Shown here: in pieces, positions 9,962 to 20,663 of the stretch
Numbering within the stretch: the stretch's first letter is position 1
Layout of the letters: every line of letters starts with the position of its first letter
From: Orychophragmus violaceus
Taxonomy: Eukaryota; Streptophyta; Magnoliopsida; Brassicales; Brassicaceae
DNA length: 64,000 bases
Direction of reading: 5' to 3'
Assembly (NCBI GenBank): GCA_030180135.1
Contig: CM058236.1
Location: forward strand, 56,323,728-56,387,727
Made by a program: the position numbers and the translations under genes
The notes under the pieces: generated by a model
Told to the model about the DNA's origin: nothing
Seen by the model: only the letters and a program-made list of their open reading frames with translations
Databases searched by the model: none

Positions 9962-12900
9962 TCACATCTTAAGAAATCTAATGCCTATAGCAGTGGTATG
10001 AAACTCGTGCTTAGGTCTTGGGAGAGGCTTAGTCAGTGGATCAGCAACATTCTCATCCGTCGGGACTCTGCTGATCTTCACATCTCCTCTATTCACAATA
10101 TCACGGATGAGGTGATATCTCCTTTCTATGTGTTTGGATTTCTGGTGTGATCTAGGTTCCTTTGCTTGCGCAATGGCTCCATTGTTGTCACAAAACAAAG
10201 CCACTGGCTCAGAAATGCTAGGAATCACACCAAGTTCAGTGATGAACTTCTTGATCCAAACAGCCTCCTTTGCCGCTTCAGAAGCAGCGAGGTACTCAGC
10301 TTCAGTTGTGGAATCTGCTACAGTGTCCTGTTTGGAACTCTTCCAGCTAACTGCACCGCCATTCAGACAGAAGATGTAACCAGATTGCGATCAGAAATCA
10401 TCTTTGTCTGTCTGGAAACTTGCGTCTGTGTAACCACTTACTACCAGCTCATCACTTCCTCCGTACACCAAGAATTTATCCTTAGTATTTCTCAAATACT
10501 TCAGAATATTCTTGACTGCTGTCCAGTGACTTTCACCTGGATCCGATTGGTATCTACTCGTCATGCTTAAAGCACAAGCAACATCTGGACGAGTACAGAG
10601 CATGGCATACATGATGGATCCCAACGCCGAGGCATAGGGAATCCGACTCATGCGTTCTCGCTCAGAAGGTGTCTCAGGACACTGCTTCTTGCTGAGACTT
10701 ATGCCATAAGACATTGGTATGAAGCCCTTCTTGGAATCTTGCATTCTGAACCTGTGTAGGACTTTATCGATATAAGTGTCTTGACACAGTCCAATCAGCT
10801 TGTTTAATCTATCTCTATAGATTCTTATTCCAAGAATATACGCGGCTTCTCCCATGTCTTTCATTGAAAAACAACTTCCGAGCCAAGTCTTAACAGACTG
10901 TAACAACGGAACGTCATTTCCGAGAAGAAGTATGTCATCTACATACAACACGAGAAATGCAACTGCGCTCCCACTAGTCTTCTTGTAAACACATGGTTCT
11001 TCTTCGTTCCTGATGAAGTCAAACTCTTTGACTGCTTCATCAAAACGAAGATTCCAACTCCGAGATGCTTGCTTCAATCCATAAATGGATCGATGAAGCT
11101 TGCATACTTTCCCAGCAGCATTAGGATCGATGGAACCTTCGGGCTGTGTCATGTACACATCCTCTTCCAGAATTCCATTAAGGAAAGCTGTTTTCACGTC
11201 CATTTGCCAGATCTCATAATCATAATGAGCAGCTGTTGCTAGGAGAATCCGAATGGATTTAAGCATGGCCACAGGTGAATAGGTTTCTTCATAGTCAATA
11301 CCATGAATTTGTTTGAAACCTTTTGCCACCAGCCTTGCTTTATATATCTGAATATTTCCATCCACATCAATTTTCTTTTTGAAAATCCATTTACACTCAA
11401 TGGGTCTTGCACCATTGGGTAAATCAACCAAAGTCCATACTTGGTTTTGTGACATGGATCCCATTTCAGATTCAGCGGCTTTCAGCCACTTTGCGGAGTC
11501 AGGGCTCATCATTGCTTCTTCGAAATTTGCTGGCTCATCACTGTCAATGATTAACAAATCATGACAATTGGTTACGAGAAATCCATATCTCTCGGGTTCG
11601 TGATGGATCCTTTCGGATCGGCGAATTTCAGGCTCCACAGGCGCGGGTTCTACAACTCTTTGTAGATCCAACTGTTTCTCTTCCCCTACGGGTTGAACAT
11701 TTTCCTGCGGTTCTCGAACTTCTTCGAGTTGTACTTTACTCCCACTGTTTCTCTTGAAAAGAAATTCTCTCTCAAGAAAGACACAGTTCCGAGCAACAAA
11801 CACTTTGTTCTCGGATTGGTTGTAAAAGTAGTATGCCTTGGTTTCCTTAGGATAACCAACGAAGTAGCACTTATCAGATTTGGGTTCGAGCTTATCTGTA
11901 ATTAATCTCTTAACATAAGCTTCACAACCCCAAATCTTCAGGAAAGACACATTCGGAACATTTCCAGTCCACATCTCATGTGGTGTCTTTGCAACTGATT
12001 TTGACGGAACCCTATTAAGTGTAAATGCAGATGTTTCTAGAGCGTATCCCCAAAAGGATAATGGAAGAGTTGAGAGACTCATCATTGATCGAACCATATC
12101 CAATAGAGTCCGATTTCTCCTCTCAGACACGCCATTCCATTGTGGTGTTCCAGGAGGAGTGAGTTGTGAAACAATTCCACAATCTCTCAAATGATCACTG
12201 AATTCTTGGCTTAAGTATTCTCCTCCACGATCTGATCGAAGAGCCTTAATTCTTTTGCCAAGTTGATTATGTACTTCATTTTGGAAATCTTTGAACCTTT
12301 CAAAAGATTCCGATTTGTGTCTCATTAAATAGGTATAGCCATACCTGCTGAAATCATCAGTGAAGGTAATGAAGTATCGAAAATTTCCTCTGGCACTTGT
12401 GCTCACTGGGCCGCATACATCTGTATGTATAAGGTCCAATAGGTCACTGGCCCTTTCATTTTGTTTGTTGAAAGGCGCCTTTGCCATTTTGCCTAGTAAA
12501 CAAGATTCACATTTCTCACATGATTCATAATCAGATGAGCCCAAAAGCCCATCACTATGGAGCTTTTGAATCCGTTTCTCGTTTATGTGGCCCAAACGAC
12601 AATGCCAAAGAAAAGTCTGATTCGTGTCATTTGATTTGAATCTATTGGTGTTAATGTTATAGATTTGTGTGCTTTGGTTTAAAACATAAAGCCCATTCTC
12701 TAATGGGCTGCTACCATAAAATATATCATTGTAATCAAAAGAACAACATTTATTCTTAATTGAAAACTGATATCCTTCAACATCCAAAACAGGAATAGAA
12801 ATAATATTTCTGCTTATCGCAGGTACATAGTAGCAATTATTAAGTTTTAAAACCAAACCAGAAGGTAAAGACAAGTTATATGTTCCTACGGCTAATGCAA

Positions 12901-13945
12901 CAACTCTTGCTCCATTCCCCACGCGCAGGTCCACTTGCCCCTTTTCCAACGTCCTACTATTGCTTAGGGCCTGCATATTTGTACAAATATGAGCACCACA
13001 ACCGGTATCCAATACCCAAGAAGTAGAACCAGAAGTAGTAACATTTACTTCTATAACATAAATACCTGAAGATGAAGTCTCGAAAGTCTTCTTCTTCTTC
13101 TTCTTCTTCTTCTCTTCCAAGAATTTGTTGCAATTTCTCTTCCAATGCCCAAGCTCTTTACAGTAATGGCACTTATCAGTCTCAGATGGGCCTGGCTTGG
13201 GCTTCGGGGCTGGCACAGGCGTGTCCTGGTTCTCAACCTGGACTGCTTTGCCATTTTCCTTACCCTTGCCAAGTTTCTTAAACTTCTTACCCCCTTGTAC
13301 CATAAGTACATTAGGAGTGCCCTTCTTGATATTTGGCTCAGCTGTCTTGAGCATGCCATGCAGTTCAGTCAACGTCTTCGTCAAGTTGTTCATGTTATAG
13401 TTCATAACAAACTGATCATAACTTGACGGCAGTGACTGCAGAATGATGTCAGTAGCCAACTCTTGGCTAATGGGACAATCCAGTCTCCCCAGGTTATCAA
13501 TATAACCCATCATTTTAATGACATGAGGACTGACCGGACTGTCCTTTGGTAGCTTGCATTCAATGAGAGATTTAACCGTCTGGTATCTCTCAGTTCGTGC
13601 TTGCTCCTGAAACATACTTTTCAGGCTAGTGATCATCTCCACGGGCGACTCCACGTTCTCGTATTGCTTCTGCAAATCCGAGTTCATGGTAGCCAACATG
13701 AGACAATTCACATCGACCACATCATTGGAATGCTTGTCCCAAGCACTCCTTTCTGCATGCGCAGCATTGGCTCTCGGTTTTTCAGGGAGAACAGTTTCCA
13801 GGACATATTCCTTTTTCTCCTGCTTGAGAACAATTCTCAAGTTCCGATACCATTCGAGAAAATTCGATCCATTTAACTTGTCCTTCTCAAGGACGGATCG
13901 CAGGGAGAAAGAGTTATTATGAGTGTTAGTCATAGCTGAGAACAT
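9962..13945 (-). pseudogene. copia gag-pol polyprotein, 1,327 codons, one internal TGA
   Basis: The minus-strand frame is open from the ATG at 13945 to the stop at 9962 except for one TGA at 10393-10391. Sister copies have an arginine CGG there (context DDF-stop-SQSGY, in RNase H). Domains: gag N-terminal half (LNGSNFLEWYRNLRIVL), CCHC zinc knuckle CHYCKELGHWKRNC at about residue 260-273, a lysine run, protease DTG at about 313, pre-integrase zinc finger, integrase (SDRGGEY, WNGVSERRNRT), RT with YVDDILLLGND at about 1000, and RNase H (TDASF, STTEAEY, CDNNGAIAQ). All catalytic motifs I can see are intact. With the TGA, a 1,184-residue product lacking most of RNase H would result. Classified as pseudogene because of the stop, but barely decayed. 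Confidence 0.92.
13087..13115 (-). repeat. (AAG)n microsatellite coding a lysine run in gag
   Basis: A run of CTT triplets on the plus strand reads as consecutive lysine codons on the minus strand, just downstream of the zinc knuckle of the copia-1 gag. The relatives here have no comparable run: copia-2 has only a few residues at the same place. It keeps the frame. Confidence 0.8.
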
Positions 13946-14992
13946 AGAAAAGAAAAGGTTTAGTTATGATGTTCAAGAAATGAGAAGTCTTAACTTTTAA
14001 GAAAACTCGCATTATATTCAAAACAATGTTTCCTCAGATGAATATAATGATCCAAGACCCATACTTTACTAAACTTGAGTGAGCCACTGGCTGTCACTCA
14101 AATTTAGCTATCTAGGTAAGCAACAACTTTGCTAGTTATATCCAATATAACTCTTGGTTGTGGATTGACATCTTATGTCCAATCCACCTGATGTCTCTGA
14201 GCCCAAAACGATTTTGATAGCCCAGTCAAGTAAACCAATCTCTTCAGTCACGTAATTGTTGATGCCTTGCACTGCAAGCCCATCAACACAATTACCTCCT
14301 GCCTTACTCGTGTAATTGTGGATACCTTGCACTGCAAGCCTATCACTCAATGAAACGAGTCTTGACAGTTGACAAGATTGGAAAGACATCAAGTATCACT
14401 TGATATTTTGTTGAGGAACGGAACCATTTAAAACGTTCAGTTTTACTATATTTTAATTCTTATAATAATTAATCCACGATAACCGATCAATCCAATTGAT
14501 CCGGTTTTGAATACCGGTCAGCGTCGATCGATGCTACATTAGCATCGGTCGATGCCAACCTAATCAAACCAATCGCATTTAAACCATTCACAGTGTTCGA
14601 CCATTATTAACCAAGCTCGATAACCGGTCCAATCCAATTGAACCGATCCAACAATCTCGCGAGGCTGTGTCGATCGATGCAACAATTGCATCGATCGACA
14701 CTAGGCGAAAACTAGGTTTATTCGGGTTTTCGCCCTGCATCGATCGTTGCCGGATTGGCAACGATCGACACCATGCGAAAAACCCTAAATTTATTCGGGT
14801 TTTCGCTCTGTGTCGATCGATGCCCGATTGGCAACGATCGACACTATGCGAAAAACCTTAAAACGTTTTCGAACAAAACCCTAAACTAGGTTACTTTGAT
14901 CAAAACGAGTTTTAGCATGCTTGTATCAATTATACAAAGATCTAGATTCAACTAATCTAATCATCACGCTACAAATTCAATGGAACCCTAAA
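13946..14992 (-). other. 5' leader of copia-1 with arrays of paired CGATCG palindromes
   Basis: About 1 kb between the primer-binding site and gag, with no convincing gene. It contains four motif pairs with cores at 14525/14546, 14671/14692, 14741/14762 and 14814/14835, all 21 bp apart. The last three form an imperfect tandem array of about 70-75 bp per unit, with GCGAAAA and TTTTCGC blocks alternating between pairs. Small reading frames here simply translate the motif (repeated S-I-D or D-R peptides) and are not taken as genes. Confidence 0.75.
14667..14701. repeat. 35-bp near-perfect hairpin formed by a CGATCG motif pair
   Basis: Sixteen-base arms (GTGTCGATCGATGCAA and its exact complement) enclose a 3-base loop. 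It is the best single example in the window of a motif pair that is itself a hairpin in RNA or a cruciform in DNA. Confidence 0.9.
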
Positions 14993-15004
14993 GCTCTGAT
15001 ACCA
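14993..15004 (-). promoter_or_regulatory. Primer-binding site of copia-1 (initiator-tRNA-Met type)
   Basis: On the minus strand this reads TGGTATCAGAGC, one base inside the 5' LTR boundary at 15006. Confidence 0.85.
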
Positions 15005-15005
15005 C

Positions 15006-15684
15006 TGAAGGAATTTCTAGCAGTTCTAATCAGGATTAGCAACCCTAGTCTGAATTCCGAGCCTAGGATCTAAGGTTCATATAATTGAATCTATTGGATC
15101 TCAGATTTACCTGTTGATTTGCAGCGGAAGTATTAGCAGATAATCGAGATCACGAAGCGCCTCAAATGCTGCGCCTCTACTGGTATCCACACGCACACAA
15201 ACTGGCCCGAAGGGATGCTAGTGCCTTACCGAGATCTAATCTCCAGAGAGGTGTTCTTATCGTTCTGGTGGCTGTGAATTAGATTAGTCACGAGTTTAGG
15301 TCGACCATATATCTTATATATGTCGGCTTAAACCACAACGGAATTAACCAACGATTAACCGAATTAATCTGATTAATCCGCGAGTGCATCGATCGATGCA
15401 CTATCTGCAACGATCGATGCTCCCCATAACATTGATATCGAATGCATATCACATATGCATTTACTGGATCATTACATTAATGATCAACCTCATCTTTAAC
15501 GCCCAGTTTGCTTAGGTGTGTGACCCTGTAGGATCATATAACACTAGCAATGAGTTCTTAACTCATTGATCATAAGTGGCTTCTAGCAAAGCGTTATGAC
15601 TACCCAGTGTTATGTGATTGTCTTATCTCGACTATACGACTTTCACTTATAGCAAGTACAATAGATTTCAGGACATTCCCAACA
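15006..15684 (-). repeat. 5' LTR of copia-1 (679 bp)
   Basis: It is bounded by TG at 15006 and CA at 15684 on the plus strand, directly next to the primer-binding site, and its outer 167 bp recur at 8972-9138. It carries one CGATCG motif pair (cores 15390 and 15411), of which the first site is the full 16-bp palindrome TGCATCGATCGATGCA. The LTR provides promoter and polyadenylation signals for the element. Confidence 0.85.
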
Positions 15685-17504
15685 AGAAGAACCACCGGAT
15701 CACATAATTACTCAACACATTTTGGCATTGGAGAAAACCGAACCGCCTCGACCAAAGGTTAAAGTGTCCCGACCCAACTCTTTTCCATCTGATTATAATG
15801 AATCAAAAACTGTTTTAATGCAATTGGGATTGCCCAAAAGTGTTGAGAAGGACGCATGGATGATAGAGAGTCCAATGGACCGCACGGACCAACGAATTGG
15901 AGGCAAGACCGAGAAACAAGTGGAACCGGCCGACCAAGAATGTAATCCGACTGAGGCCAATGGAGATCACGGTGCAGAGAGTTTTCCATGGAACCCAGGC
16001 TAGAACAGAGGCGTGATTCTGAGCCACCTACTCAAAGGATCACTGCCTGAAAGCCCTTACACCCACAAGCCACATATCCGTCATGGTAAGGTCATCGACT
16101 CACAAAACCGCATGAAGGCTAACTTGCTTTCTATTGGTGCAGATTATGCAGATTCGAGGTCGAATCCTTTTCAAGAGAAAGGTTATGATGAGTACATGGG
16201 ATCATCCAAACCCGGCCCAGACGAGCGGTACGTACCAACCTCGACCATGAGGCTGATCGAGCTATTTCCGACCACGCGGAACGTACCTGAGGAGGCTCAT
16301 GAGGCAAAGACATGTTCTACATGGCCAATTGACGTGGGATTGAGGATTATGTTTCAGGAGTCATGATCGTTCCAGAACCCAACTGGAACGATCCCATTTG
16401 GAGATGGTCGACAACCGTCCACCCGGGGCCTTATCCAAGTCTTGGAAGATGACCGTAGGAGAATTGGTTCGAACAAATCATACTAGACTTGATATCCACC
16501 AGAAAGTATGCTATTTGTAAGAATTTGGTCAGAAGGAATCAACCTTGGTTTGAGCTAATCTTGGAGTATGTATAGAAGCTGTTTATCTAGACTTGTTCGC
16601 GGATATATGTGCATTCAAGAGAGGATTGCGATCGGACCATGAGGATTCAAGCTGCAACTCAACATGTTCTGGAAACCTGACTCACCAAGTAATATTCACG
16701 AAGTGGAATCACATCAAGACCATTTTCTATGAAGAAGTTATGCCCGATAAAGGCCGACTTGCACATTTTGGAGTTCTCAGAACGAACCAGGATGAATCAA
16801 GGAACAAAGGAACTTGTTCTGGATTCTTGATTCATCAGGGAATGTATGAGAGTTAGAATCACACCAATACCAGCTCGGACAAAGAAGATATGCATGATCA
16901 AAACCGAAGATTGCTGGACCTGCCTTATTTGGAAGCTCACGGATTTAGTGAACTCCAGAACTATGTTTGGAGACCATGAGCACGTGCAACATCTCCTTGG
17001 GCTGAGGTTTATACTATTTTTCCCTTAAGTGTGGTTTTATACCAATTGGGTTTTCCCACTAAGTTTTTTAATGAGGTAAACCAAAGCCTGATACAAGAGA
17101 AGGAGAATCTGGCCCGTCCAACCTTCCTTCTTGTCTTTTCTTTTATGATTTTGACCAGGCCCTTTTTGGCTCACTTGTAACCTATACTATTGGCTGTTTA
17201 AGCCATTCTTTTCGAGCTTAATAAGATCAAGTAAGTTTTTAGTAAAAAAAACCCTAGCTTGGGCGGCCGATCTCTTATCCTCGTGTGGTTTCCCCTTGGA
17301 TCGATATTTCTTGTTACTACTTGCTTGTTTACATATTGTTACTAGAGTATTCTATCGTGTTCAAACTCCTCAACTCCATTGAATCATCCACCGACCAGGA
17401 AGAGAGCGCCTTCGGCCAGCTTCCTCGTCCCATCGATCCGCGTTCGACCATCGTCTCGCTCGTCGCTTCTCGACCACCCGCCTCCCATCTTACATCAAGA
17501 AGCA
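15685..17504 (+). mobile_element. Decayed Ty3/gypsy-like fragment with LTR-like 3' part
   Basis: Two adjacent open stretches at 15722-16003 and 16013-16366 read as hydrophilic polypeptides with segments such as RSNPFQEKGYDE, reminiscent of gypsy polyprotein tails in Brassicaceae. This rests on my memory of such repeats and is weak. From about 16990 to 17270 the sequence has the pattern common at plant gypsy LTR ends: GGGTTTTCCCACTAAG, then TTTTTAATGAGG, then a U5-like stretch with an AATAAGATC block. No RT or integrase is seen. The piece is cut at 17505 by the start of the segmental duplication. Confidence 0.45.
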
Positions 17505-18443
17505 TTTGCGCGAGGTTGTGTACCTCGACCTAGACCGCGTCCAAGATTGCGATAATCGGTCTTATTTTGACTTCGATCTTCCCACCAATCAGGATACCCA
17601 ACTACTTTGAAGCATGCAAAGGCTTCATGTCCACTGCGTTTACATACCGTGAAATATCGAGAGGGATCACGGTTTTTTCTTGATGATTCGGCTGAGACAT
17701 AAGACCGTAGAGGAAGCTTTGTTGATGATGATATTTGAGAGGAAAAACTCGTAGAATTTGCATTGTTTTTGGTGGCTGTGTGAATTGTTTCATTTTGAAG
17801 GACAATTTGATAGACTGTGTCAAGATCAGGTAACAGAGTTAGAGCACACAACTGAGATCGAATAGCTCCATGTATGTTATCATCTAATTCAGCTAGCAAA
17901 TCGTGGACTTTGAGGTTGTCAAGTTCTTCGTCGCGTGCTGCGTTTAAGTTGCATTCACACTTCTCGCAGCCACATGGTTTGGAAGTTGTGCACTCAGAAA
18001 TGTCATCCCACAATCTGGTCAATCTCCTAAAGTAGTCGTCGACAGAAGATCTGTCTTGTTTTCAGTTGGCCAAAGCATTACGAAGTTGTTGAAATCAAAC
18101 TCCGCTTTTTAATGATGTCCCAAAACTCTTTAGCAATCTCACGAGTGGATATAGAAGATCAGAGTTTTGAATCAATTATGAGTTTGATCCATCCGACAAG
18201 AAGATGATTATTAGCTATCTAATGTTCGTAATTTTTGTCGTTAGTACCCGGTTTAGGAATTGTTCCATCTATAAACCCGAATTTCTTGCGTGAACTCAAT
18301 GCCTTATGCAAGTTTAAGGCCTATTTGTCGTAGTTTGATCCGTTGAGGAGAGGTTGAGAGATTATGGCTCCAGGATTATCCCCAGAAGTCAAATCGTAAG
18401 GATATATAGTTTTATATGTTGAAGTTGAGTTGTTCGCAGCCAT
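17505..18443 (-). pseudogene. copia gag pseudogene (copy 1)
   Basis: The minus-strand start at 18443 reads MAANNSTSTYKTIYP and continues through LNGSNYD before stops and frameshifts. From 18022 an open stretch carries the gag core (LWDDISE, NLKVHDLLAELDD, LPDLDTVYQ) and a zinc-knuckle-like CKRSGHEAFACFKVVGYPDWW. It ends abruptly at the duplication edge. It belongs to a different copia family from copia-1. The second copy is at 53381-54319. Confidence 0.8.
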
Positions 18444-18613
18444 GATGTATTAGGTTTGAAATCAATCGCGGTTTGATCGTATTTCGAAGAGAGAGCTCTG
18501 TTTTGCGAGAGTAAAAACAGAGGTTGGATTTGTGAAGAAAAAGAAAATTGAAGCCAACGGGATTTGAGATTTTTGAATAAAAAATTTAGGTTTTTTTCTC
18601 TCTTAGATCTCCT

Positions 18614-19171
18614 ACTCTGATACTATGATAAGAGATTTAGAGATATGAAAGAATGTTGTGTTTATTATGAGACCAATGGGTCTATATTTATACAAGGTTA
18701 AGTCATTTATAGAATAGGATTTTGATGAGTAATGATAAATACATATCTTTGGATCTATATGATAAAGTTTAGGCTCCAAATCTCTTCTCTATCTCAAACT
18801 CAATCCGAAACCGATATCACTTTTATTGAAAAATATGAAATCGATACATCTTTGAATCAGAACACTCAATATCAATCGACCTAACCAGATATCTCTCCTC
18901 ATGATACAAGATCGCCTCAAGCCTCTCGACTCACTCCAAATCAAAAGCTGACAAAACAATAATGACGACTTTATGATTTATACTAGAGTTGTTTTCCTTA
19001 ACTGCAAAGACTCTAGACCAATAGGCTAGAGTTGTTTTCCTTAACTGCAAAGACTCTAGACCAATAGGAGTCTTTAACTACTCTGCATCTGATTTTCCTT
19101 TCTTCTTTCAATGATAGAGTGCATCAGTCTTATCAGTATATCCTTTTGAGAGTTAAGTCAATCTCCTAATA
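18614..19171 (-). repeat. copia 5' LTR with primer-binding site (copy 1)
   Basis: ACTCTGATACTA at 18614-18625 is a mutated primer site. The LTR follows from TGATAAGAGATTTAG at 18626 to TCTCCTAATA at 19171, with AGAAC immediately after, as in copy 2 (54501-55011). Inside, a 43-bp unit is tandemly duplicated (18983-19025 and 19026-19068); copy 2 has one unit. Confidence 0.7.
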
Positions 19172-19615
19172 AGAACCAAAGTCTGTCAGACAAGCTATAA
19201 AGCACCTATGATTGAATAATGCAAAGGAAGAAGAAATGACCAATTGATGATTCTAAGATTTCAGACTTCTTAGGTGCAGAGATGACAAAGCATCTACAGA
19301 ACTCTTCAGATTGGTAACTTTCACTTTCATTCTTCTCTTATTTTGTTTTTCCCCACCAAACTATTGAAAATGTATGATCAAGTCTGATCAAAACCGTTAA
19401 ATATTTAGAAACATAACGATATTTGCTTCCCAACTATACAGAAAAGGTGGATCTTACTTCAAGCAAACACAAATAAAATCTCAATCTCACTTTAATATAA
19501 GGTTCTCAAGGTTTTTATACTTCTTGAAATCAAGATGATCTTCCTGTTTGTAGAAATCTTAGTTAGTGTATTCTTACTCGCTCTAATGCGGCCAAGTCCA
19601 GATGAAAGGCTTGTC

Positions 19616-20663
19616 TCATAGCCAGAAGTAAAGCATTGCCTGTTTCAATAGACATGCCAAATTTTGTTAGCAATTAAGTAATATTTGAATTTGTTTACAA
19701 AAGTTGATGTTACAATACCTCTTGAACAGAGACCATAGCTGAGTCATAACAAGGAAGAAACTTCTGAGTTGTTCTCGAACTAATCATTTCATCTTCTTCT
19801 TGCTTGACTTCACTAGTTTGAGGCTCTGTGTTGCATCTCTCCCGCTCAAGCCGTTCTACTCTTTCTTTCAACCGCTGCAACTCGGCTTTATACTCGGCAT
19901 CCTTTGCAGAACAACTTCCTTGTACATTATCTCTCTTTACGCTTCTGTTTTTCTTCTGTTTAGATGATTTCTTAGACAGCTTTTTCACCATAAAATCCGG
20001 TTTACAAAAACCCTTTGCTTCCTCCTTTGGAACTATATCTTGAATGTTGGACGAGCTCGCAGCAAAAGTTTCACCTTCTTCTCTATTCTTGATTTCTGAA
20101 CCAGAGAATGTCTCCGTTCTTATAGAATCTCTAAAATCTGTAAGCTCTTGTAATTGCTCATCCAGCTTCTTGATCTGCTCCCAATACAAATCTAAATTCT
20201 TATCTTCAAGTCTTCTTGATGAATCCAAGCTCTGCTCAATAACTTCCTTCTCCACGGGAACCAAAAGATCTGTATCAATCGGTTCTGGAGATGGCGTTTG
20301 TGATCTATCGCAACATCTCATATCATTAGAATAATGATCATCATCAATTCCGCTGCATCCCAAGCTAAAAAGCTTGCATTTGTAGGCATGTAATCTGCTC
20401 TCAAGATTCTTGATTTCAACTTCTTTCTGGTAATTCAGATCCTCCAAAAGCTCCAGCGATAACTCAGCGTGCCACATTCTCTCCTCGACCATTCTCTTGT
20501 ACTGGCTAGCTTCCATAGCCAAGGCCGCTTTTTCTCCTTGAAGCCTTAGAATCATTGACATGGCTTCGCTCGCTGAAGTGGCAGTCGCTTCTCTCTCGGC
20601 GTCTAACTCTTCTTGAAGTCTCTGAAGATCCGTGGACTCAACTCTGTAGCTTCTTCCTACCAT
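19616..20663 (-). CDS. GTD-binding (DUF593) coiled-coil protein, myosin-binding-like, copy 1
   Basis: Main exon 20663-19719 (315 codons), a GTATTG donor, then a short last exon 19639-19616 coding AMLYFWL and stop; about 322 residues. The N-terminal third is the GTD-binding coiled coil (QRLQEELDAEREA, MILRLQGEKAALAMEA, YQKEVEIKNLESRL). Proteins with this domain bind plant class XI myosin tails and act in organelle and vesicle traffic; some are related to maize Floury1. A basic patch (KKLSKKSSKQKKNRS) and a second coiled coil (LQRLKERVERLERER) follow. Copy 1 lacks 5 and 11 residues near the start that copy 2 has, the second loss lying inside the domain's first helix. An AG acceptor just before the ATG and a GTAC donor at 20890 suggest a 5' UTR intron. 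The last exon is inferred by splice signals and its conservation in copy 2. Confidence 0.8.

Larger units (their letters stand above)
8972..15684 (-). mobile_element. Ty1/copia LTR retrotransposon, near-complete, minus strand (copia-1)
   Basis: On the minus strand the order is 5' LTR (15684-15006), primer-binding site, long leader, gag-pol (13945-9962), 3' noncoding region, polypurine tract, and a 3' LTR of which only the first 167 bp remain (9138-8972). Those 167 bp differ from 15518-15684 by a single base by eye, so the element is young. The truncated 3' LTR abuts the 47-bp inverted repeat. No target-site duplication can be read because the left end is lost. Confidence 0.9.

Noticed and set aside
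14667..14861. 64-codon ORF over the motif array of copia-1
   Set aside because: It is the translation of the repeated CGATCG motif and GCGAAAA blocks, without any protein-like feature.
16593..17028. Short ORFs (60-87 codons) in the gypsy-like fragment
   Set aside because: No domain and no conservation evidence; they overlap sequence that looks like an LTR.
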